Positions 1-7,518 of a stretch of DNA of 11,227 nucleotides are shown in pieces. The translations under genes and the position numbers were made by a program. Numbering within the stretch: position 1 is the first letter of the stretch; each line of letters begins with the position of its first letter. Under the pieces are notes generated by a model. That model saw only the letters and a list, made by a program, of their open reading frames with translations, was not told the DNA's origin and searched no databases. Origin of the DNA: an uncultured Pseudomonadales bacterium (GTDB lineage: Bacteria > Pseudomonadota > Gammaproteobacteria > Pseudomonadales > Porticoccaceae); NCBI GenBank assembly GCA_905478725.1, contig CAJQJT010000311.1, forward strand, positions 1-11,227, in the 5' to 3' direction.

Positions 1-27
1 TAGTAGCAAAGAGCCGAAAAACGACCT

Positions 28-2523
28 CTAAAGACTATTTAGCACCTGCAGTGGCGGCTGTATCACCGCCTTGCGACTGTAGCCAACACCCAGCACACCC
101 ACTAACAGACCACCGGCCAAAGGTCCCACCAGCCACAGCCACGGATGCCAGCTAAACGGCAGATCAAACATAAAGCGCTGTAGCATTGCCACCGCCGCCT
201 CGGCACCAATCGCCGCCAATAGGCCCGCCATCAATCCCAGCACGCTAAACTCGACCCACTGAATACCCAGAATCAAACGCCTAGAACTACCCAGTGTGCG
301 CAAAATAGCACTCTCCTGTAGACGCTCAGACATAGACAGACTCACCGCGGCAAACATCACCAGCACACCACAGCTCAAAATCAGCAGGGTCATCACCTCG
401 AGACCACTGGTGACCTGAGAGACAATACTGCGAATACGGTCGATAATTTTGTCCAGCTCAATCACCTGCACCGTGGGATATTGGCGCAGCAGATCATTGA
501 CCAGCAACTTCTGCTGAGGCGGAATATAGAGGCTGGTCATATTGGTTCGAGGATAATCCTCCAACAGCCCTTCAGGAAACAAGAAGTAGAAGTTAGGCGT
601 CATATTGTCCCAATTCAAACTTCGGGTACTGGCCACTCTGGCTTGGAAAACCAAACCACCAACGCTAAAGGTCAGCTCGTCGCCAATCTCCAGCCCCAGT
701 TCTCCAGCCAATTCATCTTCTAGAGAGACCGGCGGAATGTCCCCAGTCAGATCCAACTCATCCCACCACTTGCCAGCGGTTAATTTATTGCCCTCGGGAA
801 GCTCTGTGGTCCAGCTCAGATTCAGCTCGCGACGAAACGACTCATGTTTGTCACGCTGCTCTTCACTAATACCTGCGCCGTTAATCTGCGTCAGGCGTCC
901 ACGCACCATAGAATACCAACCGGCAGTCTCAAGGTTTTGTTCGGTGACTAAATCGCGCACCCCCTCAAGTTCATAGGGGGCCACATTCAACAGGAAATGA
1001 TTCGGCGCATCATCCGCCAACTGCCAGCGCCACTCATCGATCAACGAGGTACGCACCACGCTCATAATCATCAGCAGGGCAATGGCACCGGAGAAACCAA
1101 CCATCTGAATAATACTCTGAGACTTACGCCGCCAGAGATTGCTCGACGCCAGACGCCAGATACTACCAAGCTTTTGTCCATAGGTTTTACCCACACGCAG
1201 CATCAGCAGACCAATCACTACAGTGGCCAATGCGGTCAATCCAAAACCAGCCAAGATCGCCAACGACAGGTAAATATTATTACTGTACCAAAACAACAGC
1301 GCTGCGACAGCGGCTATACCCAATAATCCACGAGCCACAGAGCTCACCGGCTCAACCTGCACATCATCGCGCAACACCGCTAGGGGCGACTGCGCAGGAA
1401 GGTGCCATATAGCTGGCAAAGTAAAGCCCGCCAAACAGAGCAGACCAGTAGCCAGACCGGTAATCCAGGGACGAATGCCCGCCATGGGCAGTGAAATCGG
1501 CAGCCATTCACGGACTACCGCAATCAAAATTTCAGAGAAGGCAAAACCCACCAGCAGACCTATAGCCGAACCACCAATACCAAGCCAGAGACTCTGCTGT
1601 AAATACAAACTGCGCACCCGACTGGCAGCAATGCCCCAGCTTTTTAGTAGCGCCACTTGTCGAGTCTGACCGGCGGCAAAATGATGGCTCGCCAGTGCTA
1701 GGGCTATACCGGCCAACACCACACCTATACTGCCAGCCAATAATAAAAAGCGACGACCCTTATCCATGGTGTCGGCAATACTGGCCTGAGCTTCATCTGG
1801 AGTAATCAGTCGATCATGAACATCAAGCTGATCTTCCACCCATTCACTGTAGTTAGCAAAGCCGTCAGTGCCACTGGCACCCTCGGCCATCAAAAATCTA
1901 TAGGTGACACGACTGCCAGGAATAATAATTCCAGCGGCCTCTATATCACCGTAGTTCATTAACACCCGGGCGCCAAAGGCACCAAATGAACCACCGCTAT
2001 CCGGCTCTTCCACAACAATTTGAGTAGCGGTTAAACGAATCTCACCCAGTTCAATCTCATCGCCAAGCTCAATATTCAGTAGCGGTAACAGTCGGGCATC
2101 GACCCAGACTTCACCCTGAGCTGGACCATAATCAATCTCTTCGATCAAACTGGGGTCGGTAGTAAATGGCGTAGTCGTGCGGCGTAGTAAACCGCGCAGT
2201 GGATAGCTAGCCTCCACCGCTTTAATCGACGCCAGATGCATATCGTCCTGGTGATAGACCATGGAGGCAAAGGTTAATACCTGAGCGCTCTCTACCTGCT
2301 GCTCCAGAGCCCCTGTAATCCACAAGGGGTCAATTGGTTTGCTACTTCTGACCACTAGATCGGCAGCGAGGAAACTGCTGGATTGAGCCGTTAAAGCCCT
2401 CTCAATACGCTCCGCTAACAGGGACACCGAGGTGACTACCGCAACGGCCAGCACTAAAGACCAGATAATCAGATTTAACTGCCCGCCGCGCCAAGTGCGC
2501 AGTAACATTCGCAATGCTTGCAT
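28..2523 (-). CDS. ybbP: YbbP-like ABC transporter permease (FtsX/MacB family)
   Basis: This is the membrane subunit of a lipoprotein/lipid-type ABC transporter, 831 residues, close to the roughly 800 of E. coli YbbP. Hydrophobic stretches fit ten membrane helices: one near residues 15-37, then about 259-280, 311-335, 349-372, 397-412, 416-440 and 470-490, and three more near 706-730, 757-777 and 790-812. Two large polar segments (about 40-255 and 495-700) should be periplasmic, the usual layout of two FtsX domains plus a MacB-like core in this family. The start is fixed by a TGATG overlap with the stop of the upstream ATPase gene, so the two are translationally coupled. With tesA divergent next door, the locus matches the E. 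coli tesA-ybbA-ybbP block. The substrate cannot be read from the sequence; export of hydrophobic compounds or lipids is a family-based inference. Confidence 0.93.
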   Translation of the reverse strand: MQALRMLLRTWRGGQLNLIIWSLVLAVAVVTSVSLLAERIERALTAQSSSFLAADLVVRSSKPIDPLWITGALEQQVESAQVLTFASMVYHQDDMHLASIKAVEASYPLRGLLRRTTTPFTTDPSLIEEIDYGPAQGEVWVDARLLPLLNIELGDEIELGEIRLTATQIVVEEPDSGGSFGAFGARVLMNYGDIEAAGIIIPGSRVTYRFLMAEGASGTDGFANYSEWVEDQLDVHDRLITPDEAQASIADTMDKGRRFLLLAGSIGVVLAGIALALASHHFAAGQTRQVALLKSWGIAASRVRSLYLQQSLWLGIGGSAIGLLVGFAFSEILIAVVREWLPISLPMAGIRPWITGLATGLLCLAGFTLPAIWHLPAQSPLAVLRDDVQVEPVSSVARGLLGIAAVAALLFWYSNNIYLSLAILAGFGLTALATVVIGLLMLRVGKTYGQKLGSIWRLASSNLWRRKSQSIIQMVGFSGAIALLMIMSVVRTSLIDEWRWQLADDAPNHFLLNVAPYELEGVRDLVTEQNLETAGWYSMVRGRLTQINGAGISEEQRDKHESFRRELNLSWTTELPEGNKLTAGKWWDELDLTGDIPPVSLEDELAGELGLEIGDELTFSVGGLVFQARVASTRSLNWDNMTPNFYFLFPEGLLEDYPRTNMTSLYIPPQQKLLVNDLLRQYPTVQVIELDKIIDRIRSIVSQVTSGLEVMTLLILSCGVLVMFAAVSLSMSERLQESAILRTLGSSRRLILGIQWVEFSVLGLMAGLLAAIGAEAAVAMLQRFMFDLPFSWHPWLWLVGPLAGGLLVGVLGVGYSRKAVIQPPLQVLNSL

Positions 2524-3224
2524 CAGGCTACGCTGCCTCTATTAACATCAGTAACATTAGTAACCTCAGCAACTTGCTGACCTGCAGCGATCTCCAGGCG
2601 CTGACCACAGCGCTCAGCCAAGTTGTGCTCGTGGGTCACCAGCACCAGTGTGGTGCCCTCTTCTTTATTTAGATCAAACAGCAGATCGTTAATTTTCTCG
2701 CCGGTGCCTGTATCCAGATTGCCCGTGGGTTCATCGGCAAAAAGAATAACCGGTTTACAGGCAAAGGCTCGGGCCACAGCAACTCGCTGCTGCTCACCGC
2801 CGGATAGCTGGCGTGGATAATGCGTAGTGCGATGATCGAGGCCAACCCGCTGCAGATAGTAGGCGGCTGTTTTAAGCGCCTCTTTGTCTCCCTGCAATTC
2901 CAAGGGCAGTGCCACGTTTTCCAAAGCAGTCAAACCAGGTAACAGATGAAAGGATTGAAAGACAAATCCCACAGTCTTGGCCCGCACAGCAGCGCGGCCC
3001 TCCTCGTCCATGGCGGTAATATTCTGACCATTGAGGCTAACTGAACCTGAGCTCGGCAGATCTAGCCCCGCCAGAATACCCAGCAGGGTCGACTTACCAG
3101 AACCTGATGGCCCAACAATGGCCAAGCTTTCACCTGCAGCCAGAGAGAGATTGATCCCATCCAAAATGGTGAGCGTACCTTCAGTAGTGGTCACCTGTTT
3201 GCTGATATTGCTAACTTCGATCAT
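2523..3224 (-). CDS. ybbA: YbbA-like ABC transporter ATP-binding protein
   Basis: Cytoplasmic ATPase of 233 residues that powers the adjoining permease. All nucleotide-binding motifs are present: Walker A GPSGSGKST at 38-46, Q-loop Gln90 in FVFQSFHLLP, signature LSGGEQQR at 140-147, Walker B VILFADEP ending near residue 166 with catalytic Glu165, and the switch His198 in LVTHEH. This motif set and the length are typical of the LolD/MacB/YbbA group (about 220-235 residues), which pairs with FtsX-like permeases. The last ten or so residues are a polar tail with no evident role. A weak GGA lies about 8 bases upstream of the ATG. The stop codon shares one base with the permease start. Assignment to YbbA rather than LolD rests on the large ten-helix permease downstream and the divergent tesA. 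Confidence 0.95.
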   Translation of the reverse strand: MIEVSNISKQVTTTEGTLTILDGINLSLAAGESLAIVGPSGSGKSTLLGILAGLDLPSSGSVSLNGQNITAMDEEGRAAVRAKTVGFVFQSFHLLPGLTALENVALPLELQGDKEALKTAAYYLQRVGLDHRTTHYPRQLSGGEQQRVAVARAFACKPVILFADEPTGNLDTGTGEKINDLLFDLNKEEGTTLVLVTHEHNLAERCGQRLEIAAGQQVAEVTNVTDVNRGSVA

Positions 3225-3303
3225 TTGAAATATCCATTGCGTCTAAAAATGCCTACACTGGGGCAGCGAATTAAACGATTAAAAATTTGTATTGAGATTA
3301 TTT

Positions 3304-3933
3304 ATGCGGTCTTCTGCTATCCGACACTTTACAACCCAGCCATTTATTAAGGGCGTATGTTGCCTGTTTATCTTACTGGGTGCCAATACTTATGGATCAA
3401 CTCTACTGGTCTTGGGGGATAGCCTCAGTGCCGGTTATGGGATCAATCAAGAGAGCGGCTGGGTCGCCCTGCTGGACGATGACTTCGGCGATGAGCACCG
3501 TATTATCAATGGCAGTATCAGCGGCGACACCACCGGAGGCGGTTTAAACAGACTGCCGCGCTTACTAGAAGAATTCAGCCCGGACTATGTGTTGCTGGAA
3601 CTGGGTGGCAACGATGGTCTGCGCGGCCAGCCTTTGAATTTAATGAAAAGTAATTTGCAGGCAATGATTAATCTTGTCCGTGACGCCGGCGCTGAGCCAG
3701 TGTTATTTGGTATGCGCCTGCCACCCAATTATGGCCGCCGCTACTCCGATGCCTTTGCCGCGGTCTATCCGCAATTATCGGAATCTGAAAAGGTACTGCT
3801 GATACCCTTCCAACTTGAAGAGCTGAGTGTTACTGAAGGTATGATTCAGGAAGATGGGCTGCACCCAACAGCACTGGCGCAGCCGATTATTAAGGAAGTG
3901 ATTAAGGGTTATATAAAGCCCTTAATGGAGTGA
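3304..3933 (+). CDS. tesA: TesA: periplasmic SGNH acyl-CoA thioesterase I / lysophospholipase / arylesterase
   Basis: GDSL/SGNH hydrolase of 209 residues that cleaves acyl thioesters and lysophospholipids outside the cytoplasm. From the ATG at 3304 the protein opens with a signal peptide: a basic N-terminus, then a hydrophobic core near 17-29 (GVCCLFILLGANT), with likely cleavage around residue 31. The four SGNH blocks are visible: GDSLSAGYG with nucleophile Ser40, a glycine in SISGDTTGGG (Gly74), GGNDGLRG with Asn103, and DGLHP with Asp184 and His187. I chose the ATG at 3304 because GAG lies 7 bases upstream (3294-3296) and it gives a clean signal peptide. An in-frame TTG at 3292 would add four residues (MRLF) and is less likely. 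The gene is divergent from ybbA, as in E. coli, where TesA and the YbbA/YbbP transporter are thought to work together. Confidence 0.94.
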   Translation: MRSSAIRHFTTQPFIKGVCCLFILLGANTYGSTLLVLGDSLSAGYGINQESGWVALLDDDFGDEHRIINGSISGDTTGGGLNRLPRLLEEFSPDYVLLELGGNDGLRGQPLNLMKSNLQAMINLVRDAGAEPVLFGMRLPPNYGRRYSDAFAAVYPQLSESEKVLLIPFQLEELSVTEGMIQEDGLHPTALAQPIIKEVIKGYIKPLME

Positions 3934-3953
3934 AGCCCTTAATAAAATAGGGC
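3901..3953. repeat. Cluster of short inverted and direct repeats at the tesA/msrB convergent junction
   Basis: AAGCCCTTAAT occurs twice in direct orientation, at 3916-3926 and 3933-3943. The segment ATTAAGGG at 3901-3908 is the perfect complement of CCCTTAAT in either copy, so an 8-bp stem with a 10-base loop can form with the first copy (3919-3926) or a larger loop with the second. A further 5-bp stem pairs GCCCT at 3935-3939 with AGGGC at 3949-3953. The cluster straddles the tesA stop and lies just past the msrB stop. It may help end transcription from both sides, but neither strand shows the run of T expected of a standard intrinsic terminator, so I list it only as a repeat. Confidence 0.4.
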
Positions 3954-3980
3954 CGCTAACCGAACAATCACTGTTTCTTA

Positions 3981-4448
3981 CTATGCCTTGGGTACAAAGG
4001 TAAGCGCCAGACCGTTATTACACCAGCGCTGCCCAGTAGGCTTGGGACCATCATCGAAGACATGACCCTGGTGACCGCCGCAGCGAGCGCAGTGATATTC
4101 AGTGCGCGGCCAGATCAATTTATAATCGGTCTTAGTCTCTAGATGATCTTCTATATGCTCAAAGAATGAAGGCCAGCCCGTACCACTCTCATATTTCATC
4201 GCCGAACCAAACAGCGCCAAATCACAACCGACACAGTGATACTGGCCATCGCGGTGTTCATCGTTAAGCGCACTGCTGCCAGCTGGCTCAGTACCCTCGT
4301 CGCGCAAAATACGATACTGAGATGGCGTTAAACGCTCACGCCACTGATCTTTGGACAGCTCTAGTTTTTCAAAGGCCCACAGCTTAGCCGCACCAGCAAG
4401 GCCAATCAGGCCTAGCGATAGTTGCTGTAACCATTTACGTCTGTTCAT
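3981..4448 (-). CDS. msrB: MsrB: peptide-methionine (R)-S-oxide reductase with a twin-arginine leader
   Basis: Reduces the R form of methionine sulfoxide in proteins back to methionine. In this 155-residue protein the SelR/MsrB domain occupies about 34-153. Two zinc-binding CxxC pairs are present, Cys72/Cys75 (CVGC) and Cys120/Cys123 (CARC), as is the GHVFDDGPKPTG segment. The catalytic cysteine is Cys143 in RWCNNGLALTF. The histidines expected in the active site are seen in GGHQGHVF. The N-terminus is unusual for MsrB, which is normally cytoplasmic: MNRRKWLQ followed by a hydrophobic stretch (about 9-25) ending LWA resembles a Tat export signal or anchor. AGGG about 7 bases before the ATG is a good ribosome site. 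The 95-bp gap from the transporter gene suggests its own promoter, but I could not identify one firmly. Confidence 0.93.
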   Translation of the reverse strand: MNRRKWLQQLSLGLIGLAGAAKLWAFEKLELSKDQWRERLTPSQYRILRDEGTEPAGSSALNDEHRDGQYHCVGCDLALFGSAMKYESGTGWPSFFEHIEDHLETKTDYKLIWPRTEYHCARCGGHQGHVFDDGPKPTGQRWCNNGLALTFVPKA

Positions 4449-4543
4449 AATCTGCCCTCTACAATGCCCTGTTGAAAAATATACTCTGCAAGCTATGACA
4501 ACGGATCAATAAACTAAGTGCCATCCGCCGATTAATTAGAACG

Positions 4544-5458
4544 TCAGTTAGTCCCATGAGGATGCTGAATCGGCTCACCAGGCGTCGGGGTTAATAATGA
4601 TTTTAGCTGTGACACCAAACCACCAGCCAGAATGAGACCGCAGCCAATCAACTCAGGACGGGTGAGTATTTCATCTAATATCCACCAGCCACAGGCCGCA
4701 GCAAACACCGCTTCGAAGCTAAGGATGATTGCCGTATGAGAGGAAGGAGCCGTGCGCTGACCCACAACTTGCAGGGTAAAGCCCACTGCCGATGACAGAA
4801 CACCCACATACAATAGGGCGACACCAGCATCTAAAATTCCCTGCCAGTTCCAGCCTTCGAATATAGGCACCAAGATAGCGGTAATCAGTGAGGCCACAGA
4901 GAACTGTACAAAGATCAAACGGAACGGCGAGGTGTTATTGGCAATAATCCCGGTAAAGATAATATGTAGCGCGAACAGCAAGGAACTGCCAAGCACCAAT
5001 ATGTCACCGATAAAAATTTCACCGCTGTCGATCTGGGCCATAAAATAGAGACCGCCAAGGGCCATGACCATACCTATCCAAGTGGGCCATTCGGTTTTGT
5101 TGCGAAAGAATAGGCCGATTAATGGCACAAAGACAATATAGACACCGGTTAAGAAACCAGCGCGACCGGCAGTGGTATACACCATGCCCCACTGTTGCAG
5201 CAGCATACCGGCGGTTAATACCAGACCCAGCAGAGCAGCCTGTTTATTAACCTTGTTAAAGGCAAAAATTTGCTTCGGCTTTTCCATCCAATACCAGAGC
5301 GGCAGGATGGCGACAGCACCGATAAAAAAGCGTCCAAAGGTAAAGGTAATAGGCCCAATATGGTCCATTCCCGAACGCTGAAAGACAAAGGCGAGGCCCC
5401 AGATAAAAGCGGTTAATAGCAATATAAGATCTGCGCGCAGATCGGTTTTAATACTCAC
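4544..5458 (-). CDS. DMT-superfamily (EamA) transporter, ten membrane helices
   Basis: Inner-membrane protein of 304 residues with the two-fold EamA architecture. The first half (about 8-142) opens with LILLLTAFIWGLAFVFQR, which resembles the usual EamA start, and contains the TTAGRAGFLTGVYIVFVPL segment typical of this family. The second half (about 150-287) has RTAPSSHTAIILSFEAVFAAACGWWILDE, the matching late motif. Ten hydrophobic segments can be counted, followed by a short polar tail. Family members export amino acids, metabolites or drugs; nothing here identifies the substrate. The start is a GTG at 5456-5458 supported by AAAGGA about 6 bases upstream. The gene lies downstream of recJ on the same strand, separated by 236 bp containing the 18-bp repeat array. 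No terminator is obvious between them, so readthrough is possible. Confidence 0.92.
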   Translation of the reverse strand: MSIKTDLRADLILLLTAFIWGLAFVFQRSGMDHIGPITFTFGRFFIGAVAILPLWYWMEKPKQIFAFNKVNKQAALLGLVLTAGMLLQQWGMVYTTAGRAGFLTGVYIVFVPLIGLFFRNKTEWPTWIGMVMALGGLYFMAQIDSGEIFIGDILVLGSSLLFALHIIFTGIIANNTSPFRLIFVQFSVASLITAILVPIFEGWNWQGILDAGVALLYVGVLSSAVGFTLQVVGQRTAPSSHTAIILSFEAVFAAACGWWILDEILTRPELIGCGLILAGGLVSQLKSLLTPTPGEPIQHPHGTN

Positions 5459-5522
5459 GGTGAATCCTTTTAAAGCGGTTTTGTTATTATTTTTTTACTG
5501 CTTTAATGCTGCTCTCGATTGG

Positions 5523-5732
5523 CTGAGGGCTCTTTATGCGCTAAGGGCTCTCTATCAGCTGAGGGCTCTTTATCAGCTGAGGGCTCTCTATGGGCTGAGG
5601 GCTCTTAACCAGCTGAGGGCTCTTAACCAGCTAAAGGCTCTCTATCAGCTAAAGGCTCTCTATCAGCTAAAGGCTCTCTATCAGCTAATGGCTCTTAACC
5701 AGCTAAAGGCTCTCTATGAGCTGATGGCTCTA
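5523..5732. repeat. 18-bp tandem repeat array, about 11.7 copies, at the 3' end of recJ
   Basis: Eleven full units (5523-5720) and a partial twelfth (5721-5732) follow the pattern CTR-ARG/ATG-GCT-CTY-TAT/AAC-CAG on the plus strand. GGCTCT is invariant in every unit. Units 7-9 are identical to each other, as are units 5-6, which suggests recent local duplication. Units 1-6 carry mostly CTGAGG; units 7-11 carry CTAAAG or CTAATG. There are no spacers, so this is not CRISPR. Several units create the palindrome TCAGCTGA, so neighbouring copies could pair as hairpins. The period is divisible by three: plus frame one reads L-R/K-A-L-Y/N-Q per unit, and the minus frame of RecJ reads E-P-L/S-A-D-R. 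The recJ stop lies inside unit 10. The rest of the recJ-eamA gap, 5459-5522, is T-rich and holds the transporter's ribosome site. Confidence 0.95.
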
Positions 5733-7464
5733 AAAATTGAATCATTAATTGCAGCGATTGCTGGCCGCGATAGTCATTGATATCCAAGCGATAGACACAG
5801 CGCACAAGGCGATGATGGCTGCTCGGCCAGATCGCAGTATCGGCATTAAACCAAATCGCGTCTATACCTGCATAAGGTAGCTTTTGACCGCTTTCACCCA
5901 CAGGTGCCAGCACCAGTTTTAGGTGTTTCTCGCCAACAATACGCTGCTGCAGGACTTCAAAGTCCCCTTCAAAACAGGGCTCCGGAAACAGCTGACCCCA
6001 AGGACCATTGTCGCGTAACAGTTCAGCGGTTTGCATGGATAGCTGTTGTTGAATCAATTCACCATCGGTGGCGATCTTAGCCTGGAGATCATCGGCACTT
6101 AAAAGTAGCGCGACTTGCCGCTGAAAGGCTTCCTTAAAGGCTGGCAGTTTATCTTCATCAAGACTTAGACCCGCCGCCATGGCATGGCCGCCAAACTTAC
6201 TGATCAGGCCCGGGTTTTGTGTGGCCACCGCATCCAGCGCATCGCGAATATGCAGGCCGGGAATCGAGCGCGAGGAACCCTTGAGCTGGCCATTATCGCC
6301 GCGGGCAAAGGCAATTACCGGGCGATGGTATTTTTCTTTAATCCTTGAGGCAAGTAAGCCCACCACACCCTGATGCCACTCCGGCTGGAACAGGCAGAGA
6401 GCCGGTGGTACTTCGCCTTTTAGGGATAGAGGAATCTGTTCGACAATCTTTAAGGCCTCGCGCTGCATATCCTGCTCAATCACCTTGCGATCTTGATTGA
6501 GTTCGTCCAGTTCACGAGCTGTATCCATTGCCAACTGCGGATCACTGGTCAGCAGGCATTGAATACCCAGAGAAATATCATCGAGACGACCGGCGGCATT
6601 TAAGCGCGGACCCAGTGCAAAACCTAAATCAGTGGCCACTAGACGCAGAGGGTTTTTCCCTGCGATGGTCAGTAATGCTTTGATACCAGGCCTACAGTGT
6701 CCGGCACGAATACGCATCAAACCCTGATGCACCAGTGCGCGATTAATCTGATCCAAAGGCACCACATCGGCAACGGTTCCCAATGCCACTAGGTCGAGCC
6801 ATGTGGCCATATTGGGTTCGGGAATACTGTTCTCGGCGAACCAATTATCGGCCCGCAGTTGACCGCGCAGAGCACTGAGTAGATAGAAGGCCACGCCTAC
6901 ACCAGCAAGATTTTTAGTGACAAAAGTACAGCCCGGTTGATTGGGATTAACGATGGCCGCAGCATTGGGTAAGGTAGCGCCGGGCAGATGGTGATCCGTG
7001 ACTACAACCTGCATACCCAGACTATTGGCTTTCTCGACGCCTTCTATACTGGAGATGCCATTATCTACGGTGATCAATAGTTGCGGCTCACGCTCGGCAG
7101 CCAGATCCACAATCTCTGGGGTCAGGCCATAGCCATAGTCAAAACGGTTGGGTACCAAAAAATCGACATGCTGATAGCCCATGGCGGTTAGGGCTAAGAC
7201 CATCAAAGCAGAACTGGTGGCACCGTCGGCATCAAAGTCGCCGACAATTAAGATGCGTTTTTGCTCGGTCAGTGCCTCGACCAAAATGGCCACCGCAATA
7301 TCTATACCGAGCATCGTCGAAGGGGAAGGTAAACAGGAGAGTTGGCGCTGCAGGGCCGCTTGCTGGGTAACACCGCGGGCCAGATAAATACGCTTTAACA
7401 GCGGATCAAACTGCGGATCAAAATCGCCGCCAAGGGCATCAAAAGTACGTGCTTCAACCAGCAT
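5695..7464 (-). CDS. recJ: RecJ single-stranded-DNA-specific 5'-3' exonuclease
   Basis: DHH-family nuclease of 589 residues (E. coli RecJ is 577) that degrades single-stranded DNA 5' to 3' in recombination, mismatch and gap repair. Metal-binding motifs run in order: GDFDADG near 75-81, ITVDNG near 131-136, TDHHLPG with DHH at 157-159, and a second conserved block GPRLNAAGRL at 285-294. The DHHA1 domain contains SKFGGHAMAAGLSL near 422-435. The C-terminal OB-fold ends with YRGQQSLQLMIQFLEP (about 565-580), aligning with the usual end of RecJ. The final residues, roughly 579-589, are encoded by the 18-bp repeat array, and the TAA stop comes from the TTAACC variant of the repeat. GGA lies about 9 bases before the ATG. 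The DUF3094-like gene is 54 bp upstream on the same strand, so the two probably share a transcript. Confidence 0.96.
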   Translation of the reverse strand: MLVEARTFDALGGDFDPQFDPLLKRIYLARGVTQQAALQRQLSCLPSPSTMLGIDIAVAILVEALTEQKRILIVGDFDADGATSSALMVLALTAMGYQHVDFLVPNRFDYGYGLTPEIVDLAAEREPQLLITVDNGISSIEGVEKANSLGMQVVVTDHHLPGATLPNAAAIVNPNQPGCTFVTKNLAGVGVAFYLLSALRGQLRADNWFAENSIPEPNMATWLDLVALGTVADVVPLDQINRALVHQGLMRIRAGHCRPGIKALLTIAGKNPLRLVATDLGFALGPRLNAAGRLDDISLGIQCLLTSDPQLAMDTARELDELNQDRKVIEQDMQREALKIVEQIPLSLKGEVPPALCLFQPEWHQGVVGLLASRIKEKYHRPVIAFARGDNGQLKGSSRSIPGLHIRDALDAVATQNPGLISKFGGHAMAAGLSLDEDKLPAFKEAFQRQVALLLSADDLQAKIATDGELIQQQLSMQTAELLRDNGPWGQLFPEPCFEGDFEVLQQRIVGEKHLKLVLAPVGESGQKLPYAGIDAIWFNADTAIWPSSHHRLVRCVYRLDINDYRGQQSLQLMIQFLEPSAHREPLAG

Positions 7465-7518
7465 AAAATTGATTCCGTTCTACTGCGTAGAGGTTTTAAC
7501 TTATTGAACTTGGGCTAC

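Noticed and set aside
605..976. Plus-strand 123-residue open frame inside the permease gene
   Set aside because: It is a low-complexity, serine-rich shadow of the permease on the opposite strand with no recognisable domain.
3292..3303. TesA starting from TTG at 3292
   Set aside because: The ATG at 3304 has GAG at a proper distance and gives a good signal peptide; the TTG start would place that GAG inside the coding region.
4449..4543. Promoter for msrB with TATATT as -10
   Set aside because: The candidate -35 hexamers (TTGATC, TTGTCA) lie at the wrong distance, about 20 and 12 bases, so I could not support a call.
5523..5732. CRISPR array
   Set aside because: The units are contiguous 18-mers without unique spacers, and no cas gene is nearby.
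5460..5780. 106-residue plus-strand open frame of L-R/K-A-L-Y-Q hexads as a real gene
   Set aside because: There is no Shine-Dalgarno before the GTG. The frame is open mainly because an 18-bp repeat lacks stops in that phase, and its end lies antisense to recJ. I kept it only as an observation, not as a gene.
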